DNA from: Streptomyces misionensis
Lineage (GTDB): Bacteria > Actinomycetota > Actinomycetes > Streptomycetales > Streptomycetaceae
Direction: 5' to 3'
Assembly: GCF_007896895.1 (NCBI RefSeq)
Contig: NZ_VOGW01000187.1
Span: 114,590-178,589, forward strand
Length of the DNA: 64,000 bases
The position numbers and the translations under genes are program-made. How positions within the stretch are numbered: the stretch's first letter is position 1; the number at the start of each line of letters is the position of its first letter. This document shows, one piece after another, positions 18,378 to 27,476 of this stretch. The notes under the pieces were generated by a model that did no database searches, was not told the origin of the DNA, and was given only the letters and a program-made list of their open reading frames with translations.

Positions 18378-18848
18378 ATGGCACGGATGCTGGTCGACGG
18401 TGACGACGTGGTCGTGCGCCTGGCACTGCGCGAGCGGGCGGCCGCACGCCGGCGCGAGGTACGGGTGCCGCTGGCGGCGGTACGCCGGGTGACGGTCGAA
18501 GCCGATTGGTGGCGTGCGCTGCGCGGGGTCCCCCGGCGCGGCGTCTCGGTTCCCGGCGCCCGCAGCACCGGCACCCGACGCCACCAGGCGGGGGTGGACT
18601 TCGTGGTCGTACGGCCCGGCGAACCCGTCGTGTGCGTCGAACTCCGGCCGCCCGCTCCCTTCCGCCTCCTCGCCGTCCGCGCACCGACCCCCGCGGCGGC
18701 CAGGGCCGTGGCCCGCGACCTCGTCCGGGCCGCACCGGGTCTCGACACCTCCACGCCGTGCCGCCAGCCGCTCCCGGTGCCCGAGGAGGATCCGGGCGGG
18801 GCCACCACCCCGCTGCCGGAAGCCGCGCCGCTCCCCCGGGGCCGCTGA
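18378..18848 (+). CDS. Conserved hypothetical protein (PH-like)
   Basis: 156 residues from an ATG preceded by GGAAGGG. The protein is rich in beta-strand-forming segments (VRLALRERAAARRREVRVPLAAVRRV, written here in two runs; VVVRPGEPVVCVEL) followed by a helix with PTPAAARAVARDLVRAAPG, an arrangement like bacterial pleckstrin-homology domains, and a disordered Pro-rich tail. I have no firm family. It is a single gene between the MFS transporter and a secreted protein gene. Confidence 0.65.
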   Translation: MARMLVDGDDVVVRLALRERAAARRREVRVPLAAVRRVTVEADWWRALRGVPRRGVSVPGARSTGTRRHQAGVDFVVVRPGEPVVCVELRPPAPFRLLAVRAPTPAAARAVARDLVRAAPGLDTSTPCRQPLPVPEEDPGGATTPLPEAAPLPRGR

Positions 18849-18995
18849 GCCGACGGCGCCCGGACCACCACGACCGGACCGGTGTGTCACCCCTTCGGGC
18901 GGTTTGCTCCTCACCGCTCCGCCCGGTGGGCCGCGGTGCCCCATGCTCCCTGCGGACCGTGGCCTGCGGTCCGCAGGAGCGAGAGAGGCACTTCG

Positions 18996-19637
18996 ATGAG
19001 CGCAACGCGACGTTCGGTGCTGGGCGCGGCCATGGCCGCGCCGTTACTGGCGCAGTTCACGGGTACGGCGGCCGCCGACACCGCCGGGCTGGGCACGGTG
19101 TCCGACGGCTGGATCGAGGTCCGCTGGACCGAGCGGGCCCAGGCGCTGCTCGACCGCTTCCAGGCGGTGGTGGAGCCGGTGGCCCCCGCCCGGTTGGTCG
19201 AGGACGCCAAGGGCAAGGCCATCCGGTTCCCCGTGCGCTCCGGGCAGGGCGACCCGGCACTGGCCGACCCGCAGCGGGCGCACGGCGACGCGCGGCTCGG
19301 CGGCGGGGTCCAGGTGCGCACGCCGGACGCGACCGTGCGGGTGACCGATCTGGAGGGCGTGCTGCGGGACGGACTGGCGTCCGGCAAGGCCGTGGCGAAC
19401 GGAGTCGAGGTCGGGCACCGCGCGGTGGTCCGGCCGGAGTGGCACGAGGGGGTGCTGAGGACGGAGAGCGTGCCGCTGGGCGAGCCGATGAGGGTCCGGA
19501 TCGCCGATGTGCCGCTGCGGCCCACACCGGAGATGGTGGAGGCGTTCGCCGGCACCTTCGGCAAGGCGGACTTCACGACCGCCACGGTGCTGGGGCATGT
19601 GACGGCCGAGGGCGTGTACACCCCGCCGAAGGCGTGA
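18996..19637 (+). CDS. Tat-exported protein of unknown function
   Basis: 213 residues. The N-terminus has a twin-arginine motif (TRRSVLGAAM) followed by a short hydrophobic core and an AAADT cleavage region near residue 28, so the protein should be exported folded through the Tat system. The mature domain has regularly spaced beta-like segments (WIEVRWTERA, AIRFPVRSG, GVQVRTPDATVRVTDLEG) but no catalytic motif I recognise. GAGAGAGG lies upstream of the ATG. Monocistronic. Confidence 0.72.
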   Translation: MSATRRSVLGAAMAAPLLAQFTGTAAADTAGLGTVSDGWIEVRWTERAQALLDRFQAVVEPVAPARLVEDAKGKAIRFPVRSGQGDPALADPQRAHGDARLGGGVQVRTPDATVRVTDLEGVLRDGLASGKAVANGVEVGHRAVVRPEWHEGVLRTESVPLGEPMRVRIADVPLRPTPEMVEAFAGTFGKADFTTATVLGHVTAEGVYTPPKA

Positions 19638-19773
19638 CGGCCGGACGACCGTGAGAACCGGAAGACCGTGACGACCGGACGAACGAACGGGCGGACGAAC
19701 AGACCGGCGGACGAACGGACGGCCGGAATACCGTGATCGGGACGCTGGGCCCGATGTCCGCCGGCCCGGCCGG
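19638..19773. repeat. Imperfect short tandem repeats (GGACGAAC-like)
   Basis: The gap after the Tat protein gene is built of repeated purine-rich units such as GGACGAAC, GGCGGACGAAC and GACCGTGA. No hairpin stands out. Nothing else is seen here. Confidence 0.4.
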
Positions 19774-21399
19774 TCAGCCGGTGTGCGCCCGCTTCCCGTG
19801 TCCGGTCTGAACGGGCAGGGTGCCGTCGCCGCCGAAGCGGCGCGCGCGTGCCGCGTAGGCGGTGACGGCCTCCCGCAGCCGCGCCAGGTCGTAGTCCGGC
19901 CACGGGACGGGGTCGAAGACCATTTCCGCGTAGGCGAGGTGCCAGGGCAGGAAGTTGCTGATCCGCAGTTCGCCTGAGGTACGCACCAGCAGATCGACGT
20001 CGGGCAGTTCCGGCACGTACAGGTGCCGGGCGAGATCCGCGGGGCCGATGTCCTCGGGCCGGATCGCGCCGGACACCGCCTCGGCGGCCAGCGCGCGGGC
20101 GGCGGCGGTCAGTTCCTCCCGGCCGCCGTAGTCCACGCAGACGGTCAGCATGAGCACGTCGTTGTGGCAGGTCATGCTCTCCAGCAGCGCGATCGAGGAC
20201 GCCAGCGAGGGGTCGATCCGGTCGCGCCGCCCGCACCAGCGCACCTGAACACCGAGGCCGTGCAGCCACCGCGCGTCCCGGGCGATCCCCTCGGCGAGCG
20301 CCTCGAACAGCGCGGTCAGCTCGTCCTGTGAGCGGTCCCAGTTCTCCGTGGAGAACGCGTAGACGCTCAGGTGCCGGATGCCCAGCCGCAGGGCCGCGTT
20401 GACCAGCCGCAGGGTGGCGCGCTCGCCCGCCCGGTGGCCCTGCGCCGGCGGCAGCCCGCGGGCCCGGGCCCAGCGCCGGTTGCCGTCCATGATCACCGCG
20501 ACATGCCCCGGTACCGCTCCCGGAACCGGCCGGGCCCGGCGCCGGCCGGGCTCGCCGTCGAGCCGCACCGGTTCGATGCCGGCCGTCAGCACCTCGGAGC
20601 GCAGCAGGGTGACCTCGTCGTAGTACGTCTGCGCGCCGAGCAGCAGGGAGTGCACGAACGGCTGGTACGCCTTCCCCACCATCCCGGTGACCGGCACCAC
20701 CTCGTCCAGCAACGCGCGCCAGTGGGCGAGCTGGACGTCCACGAACGCGTCCAGCCTCTCGCGGGGCGCGCCGCGCCGCAGATCGCCGGGCTCCAGCCCG
20801 AACCGGCGCAGATCGCCCCGGGGCAGATAGCAGCGGCCCGCCGCCAGATCGGCCGGCAGGTCCTCGAACAGGTCCCCCAGCTGACAGGCTTCGGCGAGCA
20901 CCGAAACCAGCCGCAGGGCCTCCGGCCCCCGCGGCTCCGCCAGGGCGGCCCACAGCTCGGCCGTGGCCCCCGAGCATCCCCGCAGATGGCGTCGCAGGTC
21001 GGCGAAGGACTCGAAGTCCGGTACCGCCGCACAGTCCGCGGCGACCGTCTCCAGGTGCTCCTCGACCAGGGCGCGGTCGAGGTCCCATCGGCGCACGGTG
21101 TCCACGAACGCGCGCCGCACCGGATGCCCGCTGTGCCCGCAGCTCAGATCGGCCATGGTGCCGGCCCGCCAGCGGGCGAACCGCTCCACACGGTCCCCGG
21201 GCGAGCCCTCGTCGGCGATCCGGTCCGTGCGCACCGCCCAGCCGGCGATCGCGTACACGAACGGGCGGACCGCTTCGGGCAGGAGTGCCCCGATCGCCGT
21301 CCACAGCCGGCCGAGGTGCCGCCGCACCTCGGCCTCGCACACCTCGTACGCCTCGCGTAACTCCGGTGTGTCCCCGAACCCCTCTGCACTCCCGCGCAT
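19774..21399 (-). CDS. Fused squalene/phytoene synthase-like + cis-prenyltransferase (UppS-like) enzyme
   Basis: 541 residues joining two prenyl-processing domains. Residues about 10-270 look like the head-to-head synthase fold (squalene/phytoene synthase): first Asp-rich motif D59-x-x-x-D63 in TDRIADEG, second D176-x-x-x-D180 in GDLFEDLPAD followed by GRCYLP. After a Pro/Arg linker (285-297), residues 298-540 are a complete cis-prenyltransferase: catalytic Asp305 in IMDGNRRW, STENW at 350-354, and RTSGELRISNFL at 473-484. Both active sites appear intact. The ATG was chosen for its GGAGGGGAGG site and because the fold begins there. It likely makes and further condenses isoprenoid diphosphates; products cannot be predicted. 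Confidence 0.87.
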   Translation of the reverse strand: MRGSAEGFGDTPELREAYEVCEAEVRRHLGRLWTAIGALLPEAVRPFVYAIAGWAVRTDRIADEGSPGDRVERFARWRAGTMADLSCGHSGHPVRRAFVDTVRRWDLDRALVEEHLETVAADCAAVPDFESFADLRRHLRGCSGATAELWAALAEPRGPEALRLVSVLAEACQLGDLFEDLPADLAAGRCYLPRGDLRRFGLEPGDLRRGAPRERLDAFVDVQLAHWRALLDEVVPVTGMVGKAYQPFVHSLLLGAQTYYDEVTLLRSEVLTAGIEPVRLDGEPGRRRARPVPGAVPGHVAVIMDGNRRWARARGLPPAQGHRAGERATLRLVNAALRLGIRHLSVYAFSTENWDRSQDELTALFEALAEGIARDARWLHGLGVQVRWCGRRDRIDPSLASSIALLESMTCHNDVLMLTVCVDYGGREELTAAARALAAEAVSGAIRPEDIGPADLARHLYVPELPDVDLLVRTSGELRISNFLPWHLAYAEMVFDPVPWPDYDLARLREAVTAYAARARRFGGDGTLPVQTGHGKRAHTG

Positions 21400-21734
21400 G
21401 TGCGGGCCTCCCCTCCGGCCGCCTCGGGCGGCGGCCTCCGAAGTGCCAACGACCCACGGGCCCCTTGGTGGCGTACCGGCCGGCCCCGCTCCGCGGCGGA
21501 CGCGGGGCGGGCGGTGCGCCGGGCCGGCCGGGAGACGCGCTCGGCGCGCGCACCGGCGGCCGGGCTTCGGCCCTTCGAGTATCCGGTCCGCCCGCACCCG
21601 GGCCCGCGGAGTGTCGTACCCGCTCGGGACGGCCGTCGGCGGTGCATGGTGGACACCGCCCCCGCGGCCGGCCGCACGGGGCACGGGGGTGCAGACACGA
21701 GTGGTCGACCGCGGCATCCGAGGAGGCGAACGGG

Positions 21735-22841
21735 GTGAGCACCGACCGGGCCGATGCCGCGGCACAGCGGCTGATGCGCGCGGCGCAGTACTTCTTCCCC
21801 GGCACCCGGCCGGCCGACCGGCGGGTGCTGTTCCGGGAGGGAGGGCGGGCCGCGGAGGAGTTCTGCCGGGAGCGGTGGCGCCACGACCGGGACGTGCGCT
21901 CCACCCACGGGGTGAACTGCACCGGGTCGCGCTCGTGGCGGGTCGTCGAGGACGTCCTGTCCACCGGGGAGACGCAGGCGGCCGACTACCCGTCGGTCGG
22001 GCCGGATTCCCCCGAGCACGAGCCCCGGGGCTGCCCGCGCGGCGCGTCCTTCTCCTGGTACACCTACTCGCCCACCCGCGTCCGCTCCCCGTATGTGCGC
22101 GGCCCGCTGCTCGACCTGTGGCGGCGGGCGAAGGGGCGGCACGCGGACCCGGTCGAGGCGTGGGAGTGGCCGACGGCCGATCCCGCGCGGTGTGCCGCCC
22201 ACAAACGGGCGCGGGGCAGGGGCGGGTTCGTGCGCTGCGACTGGCGGGAGGTCACCGAGCCGGTGATGGCGGCGCAGGTGCACACCGTGCAGCGGTACGG
22301 TCCCGACCGGATCGTGGGGTTCCCGCCGATCCCGGCGATGTCCATGGCGTCGTACGCGGCCGGGACAAGGTGCCTGTCGGTGATCGGCGGCACGATCTCC
22401 TCGTTCTACCGCCGCCCATCCCACCGAACCCGGCACCAGCGGACGCCGCCGGCGCCGCATCGGCGTCCGCCACTGACGTCCGCCACCGACACGGAAACGG
22501 CACCCGCCATGCAGCAGCTGTCCCTCGACGCCCGCGCCCGCGAACACCTGGAACGGGCCGCCGCTTCCTCCACCGGCCGCAGCGCCGAGACCCTTTACGG
22601 CGGCCATGACCACTCCCTGCGCCGGACCCTCGTCGCCCTGCGCGCCGGCACCGCGCCGGCCGACCACGAGAACCCCGGCGAGGCCACCGTGGTCGTCCTG
22701 CGCGGACGGGTACGGCCGCACCGCGGGGACGAGGTGTGGGAGGGCATGGCCGGTGATCCGCTCGTCGTGCCCCCGGCCCGGCACGGCCTGGCGGCCCTCG
22801 AGGACTACGCCGTGCTGCCGACCGTCGTCAAGGCCGCCTGA
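21735..22841 (+). pseudogene. narG: narG N-terminal remnant running in frame into a cupin gene
   Basis: From a GTG preceded by AGGAGG, the first about 225 residues match the start of the respiratory nitrate reductase alpha subunit: DRDVRSTHGVNCTGS, ETQAADYPSVGPD, EPRGCPRGASFSWYTYSPTR, RYGPDRIVGFPPIPAMSM and a final IGGTISSFY. Everything after that (about 1,000 residues, including the molybdenum domain) is gone. The motif CTGSCSW is CTGSRSW here, losing an iron-sulfur ligand. The frame stays open through a Pro/Arg-rich junction into the cupin gene, giving a 368-residue open frame. No narH, narJ or narI follows. Confidence 0.8.
22509..22841 (+). CDS. Small cupin-domain protein
   Basis: 110 residues from an internal ATG of the open frame above. 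A cupin-like barrel is suggested by [21 protein letters not shown] followed by [21 protein letters not shown], with the His of PPARHG at the usual metal-ligand position; the first motif has HEN rather than HxH. Many actinomycete proteins of this length sit near nitrate reductase or dormancy genes. The upstream narG relic is in the same frame, so the gene could be expressed alone from this ATG or as a fusion. Confidence 0.72.
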   Translation: MQQLSLDARAREHLERAAASSTGRSAETLYGGHDHSLRRTLVALRAGTAPADHENPGEATVVVLRGRVRPHRGDEVWEGMAGDPLVVPPARHGLAALEDYAVLPTVVKAA

Positions 22842-22863
22842 CCCCGGCGCGTGGAGGGCGTTC

Positions 22864-24582
22864 ATGACACAGACACGTTCAGGGCCGGGTGGCCCGGATG
22901 TCACCACCCGTGAACCCCGGGTGCCCTCGGGTCAGCGGATCCGGGACTATCTGACGACCACCGACCACAAGAAGATCGCCCACCTGTATTTCGTCACCTC
23001 GTTCGCGTTCTTCCTGTTCGCCGGCGTCCTCGCGATGATCATGCGCGCCGAACTGGCCCGGCCGGGGCTCCAGTTCGTCACCAATCAGCAGTACAACGAG
23101 CTGTTCACGATCCACGGCACGATCATGATGCTGCTGTTCGCCACCCCGACGTTCGCCGGGTTCGCGAACGCCGTCATGCCGCTGCAGATCGGGGCCCCCG
23201 ACGTCGCCTTCCCGCGGTTGAACGCGCTGTCGTACTGGCTCTTCCTCTTCGGGGGGCTGATCGTCCTCTCCGGCTTCCTCGTCGACCAGGGCCCGGCGCC
23301 GTTCGGCTGGTTCGCCTACGCGCCCCTGAACAACGCGGTGCACTCCCCCGGCCACGGCGGCGATCTGTGGGCCATGGGACTGGCGGTCGCGGGGGTGAGC
23401 ACCACGCTCGGCGCCGTCAACTTCATCGCCACGATCGTGTGTCTGCGGGTGCCGGGGATGACCATGTTCCGGATGCCGATCTTCACCTGGAACATCATGT
23501 TCACCTCGATCCTCGTGCTGCTGGCCTTCCCGGTGTTCACCGCGATCCTGCTGGCGCTGGTGGCCGATCGCGCCTACGGCGCCCACATCTTCGACTCGGC
23601 CTCCGGCGGGGCGCTGCTGTGGCAGCACCTGTTCTGGTTCTTCGGCCATCCGGAGGTGTACATCGTGGCGCTGCCGTTCTTCGGTGTCGTCACGGAGATC
23701 ATCCCCGTGTTCAGCCGCAAGCCGGTCTTCGGATACGTCGGCATGGTGGGCGCCACGATCGCGATCACGATGCTGTCGGCCGCCGTGTGGGCCCACCACA
23801 TGTTCGCCACGGGCGCGGTGCTGCTGCCCTTCTTCTCCCTGATGTCCTTCCTGATCGCGGTCCCGACCGGCGTGAAGTTCTTCAACTGGATCGGCACCAT
23901 GTGGCAGGGCAGCGTCTCCTTCGAGACGCCGATGCTGTGGTCGGCCGGCTTCCTGGTGACGTTCCTGCTCGGCGGGCTCAGCGGCGTCGTCATCGCCTCG
24001 CCGGCCCTGGACTTCCATCTGACCGACACGTACTTCATCGTCGCGCACCTGCACTACGTGCTGTTCGGCACGATCGTCTTCGCCATGTTCGGCGGGTTCT
24101 ACTTCTGGTGGCCCAAGATGACGGGGCGGATGCTCGACGAACGCCTGGGCAAGATCCAGTTCTGGTCCCTGTTCATCGGCTTCCAGACCACCTTCCTCGT
24201 CCAGCACTGGCTGGGCGAGATCGGGATGCCCCGCCGGTACGCCGACTACCTGCCGGCCGACGGCTTCACCGCCCTGAACACCATCTCGTCCATCGGTTCC
24301 TTCCTCATCGGGCTGTCCACCCTGCCCTTCCTCTACAACGTGTGGAAGACCGCCTACTACGGGCGCAAGGTCGACGTGGACGATCCCTGGGGCTGGGGCC
24401 GCTCCCTCGAATGGGCGACGTCGTGCCCGCCGCCCCGGCACAACTTCACCTCGCTGCCCCGCGTACGCTCCGACTCCCCCGCGTTCGACCTGCACCACCC
24501 CGAAGTGCGGCAGGAACTGCCGGAGCCGGGCCACGGCACGGTGGAGCCGACCCCCGACACGCTGGGAGAGCAGAGCGAATGA
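22864..24582 (+). CDS. ctaD: Cytochrome c oxidase subunit I (paralogue)
   Basis: 572 residues, catalytic subunit of the aa3 oxidase, 12 membrane helices. Key residues are in place: heme ligand region FTIHGTIMM, CuB ligands in [10 protein letters not shown] and AHHMF, K-channel Lys in TGVKFFNW, and the final heme ligands in HLHYVLFG. It is coupled to ctaF by an ATGA overlap, but no subunit II (ctaC) or III (ctaE) gene is nearby, so this is a second copy that must borrow partners encoded elsewhere. The start is just 22 bp after the cupin gene. Confidence 0.95.
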   Translation: MTQTRSGPGGPDVTTREPRVPSGQRIRDYLTTTDHKKIAHLYFVTSFAFFLFAGVLAMIMRAELARPGLQFVTNQQYNELFTIHGTIMMLLFATPTFAGFANAVMPLQIGAPDVAFPRLNALSYWLFLFGGLIVLSGFLVDQGPAPFGWFAYAPLNNAVHSPGHGGDLWAMGLAVAGVSTTLGAVNFIATIVCLRVPGMTMFRMPIFTWNIMFTSILVLLAFPVFTAILLALVADRAYGAHIFDSASGGALLWQHLFWFFGHPEVYIVALPFFGVVTEIIPVFSRKPVFGYVGMVGATIAITMLSAAVWAHHMFATGAVLLPFFSLMSFLIAVPTGVKFFNWIGTMWQGSVSFETPMLWSAGFLVTFLLGGLSGVVIASPALDFHLTDTYFIVAHLHYVLFGTIVFAMFGGFYFWWPKMTGRMLDERLGKIQFWSLFIGFQTTFLVQHWLGEIGMPRRYADYLPADGFTALNTISSIGSFLIGLSTLPFLYNVWKTAYYGRKVDVDDPWGWGRSLEWATSCPPPRHNFTSLPRVRSDSPAFDLHHPEVRQELPEPGHGTVEPTPDTLGEQSE

Positions 24583-24971
24583 AACACGAGGCGTACCTGT
24601 TCGCCGGGGTGGCCCTCTTCTTCCTCCTCACCGACGCCGCCTACATCTGGTTCGCGCGCGAACCAGCGGGCATCGCCGCGCTGACCGTCGCCTTCTGCAT
24701 GTCGTCGGTGATCTCGTTCTTCTGCCTGATCAACTACCGGCGCAAGGGCGGGCGCCCCGAGGACCGGAAGGACTCCGACATCCGTGAGCGCAGCGGCATC
24801 GTCGACTTCTTCCCGCCCTCCAGCGGCTACCCGGTCGTCACCGCGCTCGGCGCCGCCGTGATCGCCGTCGGCATCGTCTACGGGGTGTGGGTCGTCCTCA
24901 TCGGTTTCGGCCTGCTGTGGCCGGGCGTCTTCGGCCTGGTCTTCCAGTTCGGGAACCGGGAGATCCGGTGA
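24579..24971 (+). CDS. ctaF: Cytochrome c oxidase subunit IV, actinobacterial type
   Basis: 130 residues with four membrane helices, the normal length and layout of actinobacterial CtaF, which stabilises the aa3 oxidase. The conserved cytoplasmic segment after helix 2 reads [15 protein letters not shown], and helix 3 is preceded by [10 protein letters not shown]. The ATG overlaps the ctaD stop (ATGA), so the two subunits are co-translated. Confidence 0.92.
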   Translation: MKHEAYLFAGVALFFLLTDAAYIWFAREPAGIAALTVAFCMSSVISFFCLINYRRKGGRPEDRKDSDIRERSGIVDFFPPSSGYPVVTALGAAVIAVGIVYGVWVVLIGFGLLWPGVFGLVFQFGNREIR

Positions 24972-25024
24972 GGCGGACGCGGCCGCTCCCGGCCCGGTGA
25001 CCGGCCGCGGCGGGCCGGTGCCGC

Positions 25025-26665
25025 TCACTGCTCGCCGCCGGCCCCGCCCGCCACCGGGTCCGCCGTGCGGCCCGTGACCTGAAGCCGTTCCTCCGCCGTC
25101 GTGGGCAGCTCGACCCGGTCACGGTAGTACCAGGAACTCAGCGACGCCCGAAGGCGGCGACGCAGCGGAGCCGCGGGCCCGGGGGCCGGCAGGGGCAGGG
25201 GGCGCTCCCTGACCAGCAGGCGGTAGCGCCGCTCCGGGTCGAGCCCGGTGTGACTCTCCCCCATACCGCCGGCGAGGTCCTGGCGCACCACCCCGGTCTC
25301 CTCGCCCTCCCGGTACACCTGCCGTTCGTGCAGTTGCAGCGCGAGGCAGACACGCCGGGTGAGCAGGTGGGCGACGACCGGGCCGACGACGAGGGCGATG
25401 CGGAAGAGCCAGGTGAGGGAGTTGACGGAGAAGCCGAACTCGTAGGCCATCACGTCGTTGCCGCCCGCCATCAGCAGCACGGCGTAGGCGACGATGCCCG
25501 CCACCCCGAGCCCCGTGCGCACCGGCCGGTCGCGGGGCCGGTCGCACAGATGGTGCTCCACCAGGTCCCCGGTCACCCACCGCTCGAAGACGGGGTAGGC
25601 GTACAGCACGGCGAACAGCAGCGCGGGCAGCACGATCGCGGGCAGGAAGACGTTCCACATGAGGGTGTGCCCGGCGACGACGGTCTCCGCGGCCGGCATC
25701 AGCCGCAGCGCCCCTTCGAGGAAGCCGACGTACCAGTCGGGCTGGGCGTCGGTGGAGACCTGGTCGGGGATGTAGGGGCCGTAGTTCCACACGGGGTTGA
25801 TCTGGGCCACCGCGGCCAGCAGCGCGGTGACGCCGAAGGCGATCAGGAACAGCCCGGTCGACCTGGCCGTGAACGAGGGGTACATCGGCTGTCCCACCAC
25901 GTTCCGGTTGGTCTTGCCCCTCCCCGCCCACTGGGTGTGCTTCAGATAGACGACCAGGACCAGGTGCACCGCGATCAGGGCGATCAGCAGGCCGGGGACG
26001 AAGAGCACGTGCAGGATGTAGAGCCGCTGGCCGAGCAGCGTGCCGGGGTAGGCGCCGCCCCAGACGAAGTAGGCCAGGGAGGTCCCGACGACCGGGATCG
26101 ACATCACGATGGTGTTGGCGGTGCGCAGACCCGTGCCGGACAGCAGGTCGTCCGGGAGCGAGTAGCCGCAGAAGCCCTCCAGGAGGGCGAGCATGAACAG
26201 GGTCACCCCGATGGCCCAGTTCAGTTCCCTGGGTCTGCGGAAGGCGCCGGTGAAGAAGATCCTGAGCATGTGGACGCCGATGGCGGCGACGAAGACGAGT
26301 GCGGCCCAGTGGTGCATCTGGCGGATCAGCAGGCCGCCGCGCACCTCGAAACTCACGTGCAGCGTCGACGCGAACGCCTTCGACACCAGCAGTCCGTGCA
26401 ACGGCGCGTACGAACCGGTGTAGGGCACCTGGACCAGGCTGGGGTCGAAGTAGAGCGTCAGATAGCTGCCGGTGAGGACGAGGACGACGAAACTGTAGAG
26501 GGCGATCTCGCCGAGCAGGAACGACCAGTGGTCGGGGAACGCCTTGCGCATCAGCTGCCGGGCGAGCTCCGAGACCGGCGCGCGCCGGTCCGCCACCACG
26601 TAGGCCTGGAACGCGGTCTGTCGCGCCTTCGCCTCGAGTACCGCCCTGCGCCGTCCCGTCGGCAT
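25025..26665 (-). CDS. qcrB: Cytochrome bc1 complex cytochrome b subunit (paralogue)
   Basis: 546 residues from the ATG, or 553 from a GTG at 26686; GGAGGAG lies between them. The four heme-ligating histidines are in the segments QMHHWAALVFVAAIGVHML and YILHVLFV...IAVHLVLV. The quinol-site motif is PDWYVGFLEG, the actinobacterial version of PEWY. The long hydrophilic C-terminal tail is typical of actinobacterial QcrB. qcrA and qcrC are absent here. It is convergent with ctaD-ctaF, so the window holds an incomplete second bc1-aa3 set. Confidence 0.93.
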   Translation of the reverse strand: MPTGRRRAVLEAKARQTAFQAYVVADRRAPVSELARQLMRKAFPDHWSFLLGEIALYSFVVLVLTGSYLTLYFDPSLVQVPYTGSYAPLHGLLVSKAFASTLHVSFEVRGGLLIRQMHHWAALVFVAAIGVHMLRIFFTGAFRRPRELNWAIGVTLFMLALLEGFCGYSLPDDLLSGTGLRTANTIVMSIPVVGTSLAYFVWGGAYPGTLLGQRLYILHVLFVPGLLIALIAVHLVLVVYLKHTQWAGRGKTNRNVVGQPMYPSFTARSTGLFLIAFGVTALLAAVAQINPVWNYGPYIPDQVSTDAQPDWYVGFLEGALRLMPAAETVVAGHTLMWNVFLPAIVLPALLFAVLYAYPVFERWVTGDLVEHHLCDRPRDRPVRTGLGVAGIVAYAVLLMAGGNDVMAYEFGFSVNSLTWLFRIALVVGPVVAHLLTRRVCLALQLHERQVYREGEETGVVRQDLAGGMGESHTGLDPERRYRLLVRERPLPLPAPGPAAPLRRRLRASLSSWYYRDRVELPTTAEERLQVTGRTADPVAGGAGGEQ

Positions 26666-26704
26666 GCCCGCACCACGCTCCTCCACGTCCCGGCCGGCGC
26701 CGTG

Positions 26705-26735
26705 GTGCCGCGCGGCTCGATCGGCCGCGCGGCAC
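26705..26735. promoter_or_regulatory. Perfect GC hairpin between divergent genes
   Basis: 12-bp arms (GTGCCGCGCGGC and its exact complement) with a 7-base loop TCGATCG. It lies 18-40 bp upstream of the qcrB start, between two divergent genes, so it cannot be a terminator for either. It could act in the qcrB leader or as a protein-binding site. Confidence 0.45.
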
Positions 26736-26843
26736 AGCCAGAGCGCCGAGTGCCGCGTGATTCAATCTTGGGCATGATCCACCGGCCTGTTGCGCAGGCA
26801 TGCCGAGGGCACACGCATTTCGACGGCGGTCGAGGGAGCGGCA

Positions 26844-27404
26844 GTGGGCAGTCGGAGCGGCATCATCGAGGTACTGACGGCGGACCACCGCGAGATCCAG
26901 CGTCTGTTCGACCGTATCCGTTCCTCGTCGCCCGGCGGCGACGAACGCGGGGCGCTGGTCGAGCAGGTGAGCATCCGCCTGGTCCGCCACTTCACGGTGG
27001 AGCGGGAATGCCTGTACCCGGCCCTGCGCCGGTATCTGCCCGACGGCGGTGCCCGGGCGGAGCGGCGGATCGGCGGGCAGCGCCGGATCGAGGAGTTGCT
27101 GACGTCCCTGGAATCCCTGGAGGCGGACAGCGAGCGGTTCGGTCATCTGCTGCTGTCCCTGCTGACCCGGGTCACGGAACACGTCGTCGAGGAGGAACAG
27201 CTCCTGCTGCCGCGCCTCCAGGCCCTGTGTCCCGCCGATGTCCTGCGGGATCTCGGCGACAAGGCCCGCAGGGCCGAGGCGTCCGCGCCGACCCGCCCCC
27301 GGCCGGGCGCGCCCGGCTCGGCTCCGCTGACGAGGGCCACCGCGCAGGTGTGGGGCCCCTGGGACCGCCTGCGCGATCTCGTCACGCGCCGCGGCCGGCC
27401 CTGA
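26844..27404 (+). CDS. Hemerythrin-like (HHE) domain protein
   Basis: 186 residues from a GTG preceded by GAGGGAG. The HHE four-helix domain shows metal-ligand positions in TADHREIQRLFD, LVRHFTVERECLYPAL and EHVVEEEQLLLPRL. Such proteins bind a di-iron centre and are linked to oxygen, NO or redox sensing. The C-terminal tail is Pro/Arg-rich and probably disordered. It is divergent from qcrB, which fits a respiration- or stress-related setting. Confidence 0.88.
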   Translation: MGSRSGIIEVLTADHREIQRLFDRIRSSSPGGDERGALVEQVSIRLVRHFTVERECLYPALRRYLPDGGARAERRIGGQRRIEELLTSLESLEADSERFGHLLLSLLTRVTEHVVEEEQLLLPRLQALCPADVLRDLGDKARRAEASAPTRPRPGAPGSAPLTRATAQVWGPWDRLRDLVTRRGRP

Positions 27405-27476
27405 GGCGGGAGCCGGGGTTCCCGTGCCGTCGCGGGTCGCCGGCCCGCGGGAGCGCTCGGGGGACGTCGTCCTCGG

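Noticed and set aside
18911-21964. 1017-residue minus-strand frame overlapping the Tat protein and fused prenyltransferase genes
   Set aside because: Runs out of frame through two well-supported genes; composition is typical of shadow frames.
22879-24534. 551-residue His/Asp/Glu-rich minus-strand frame opposite ctaD
   Set aside because: Antisense of a highly conserved oxidase gene; composition follows from reading hydrophobic codons in reverse.
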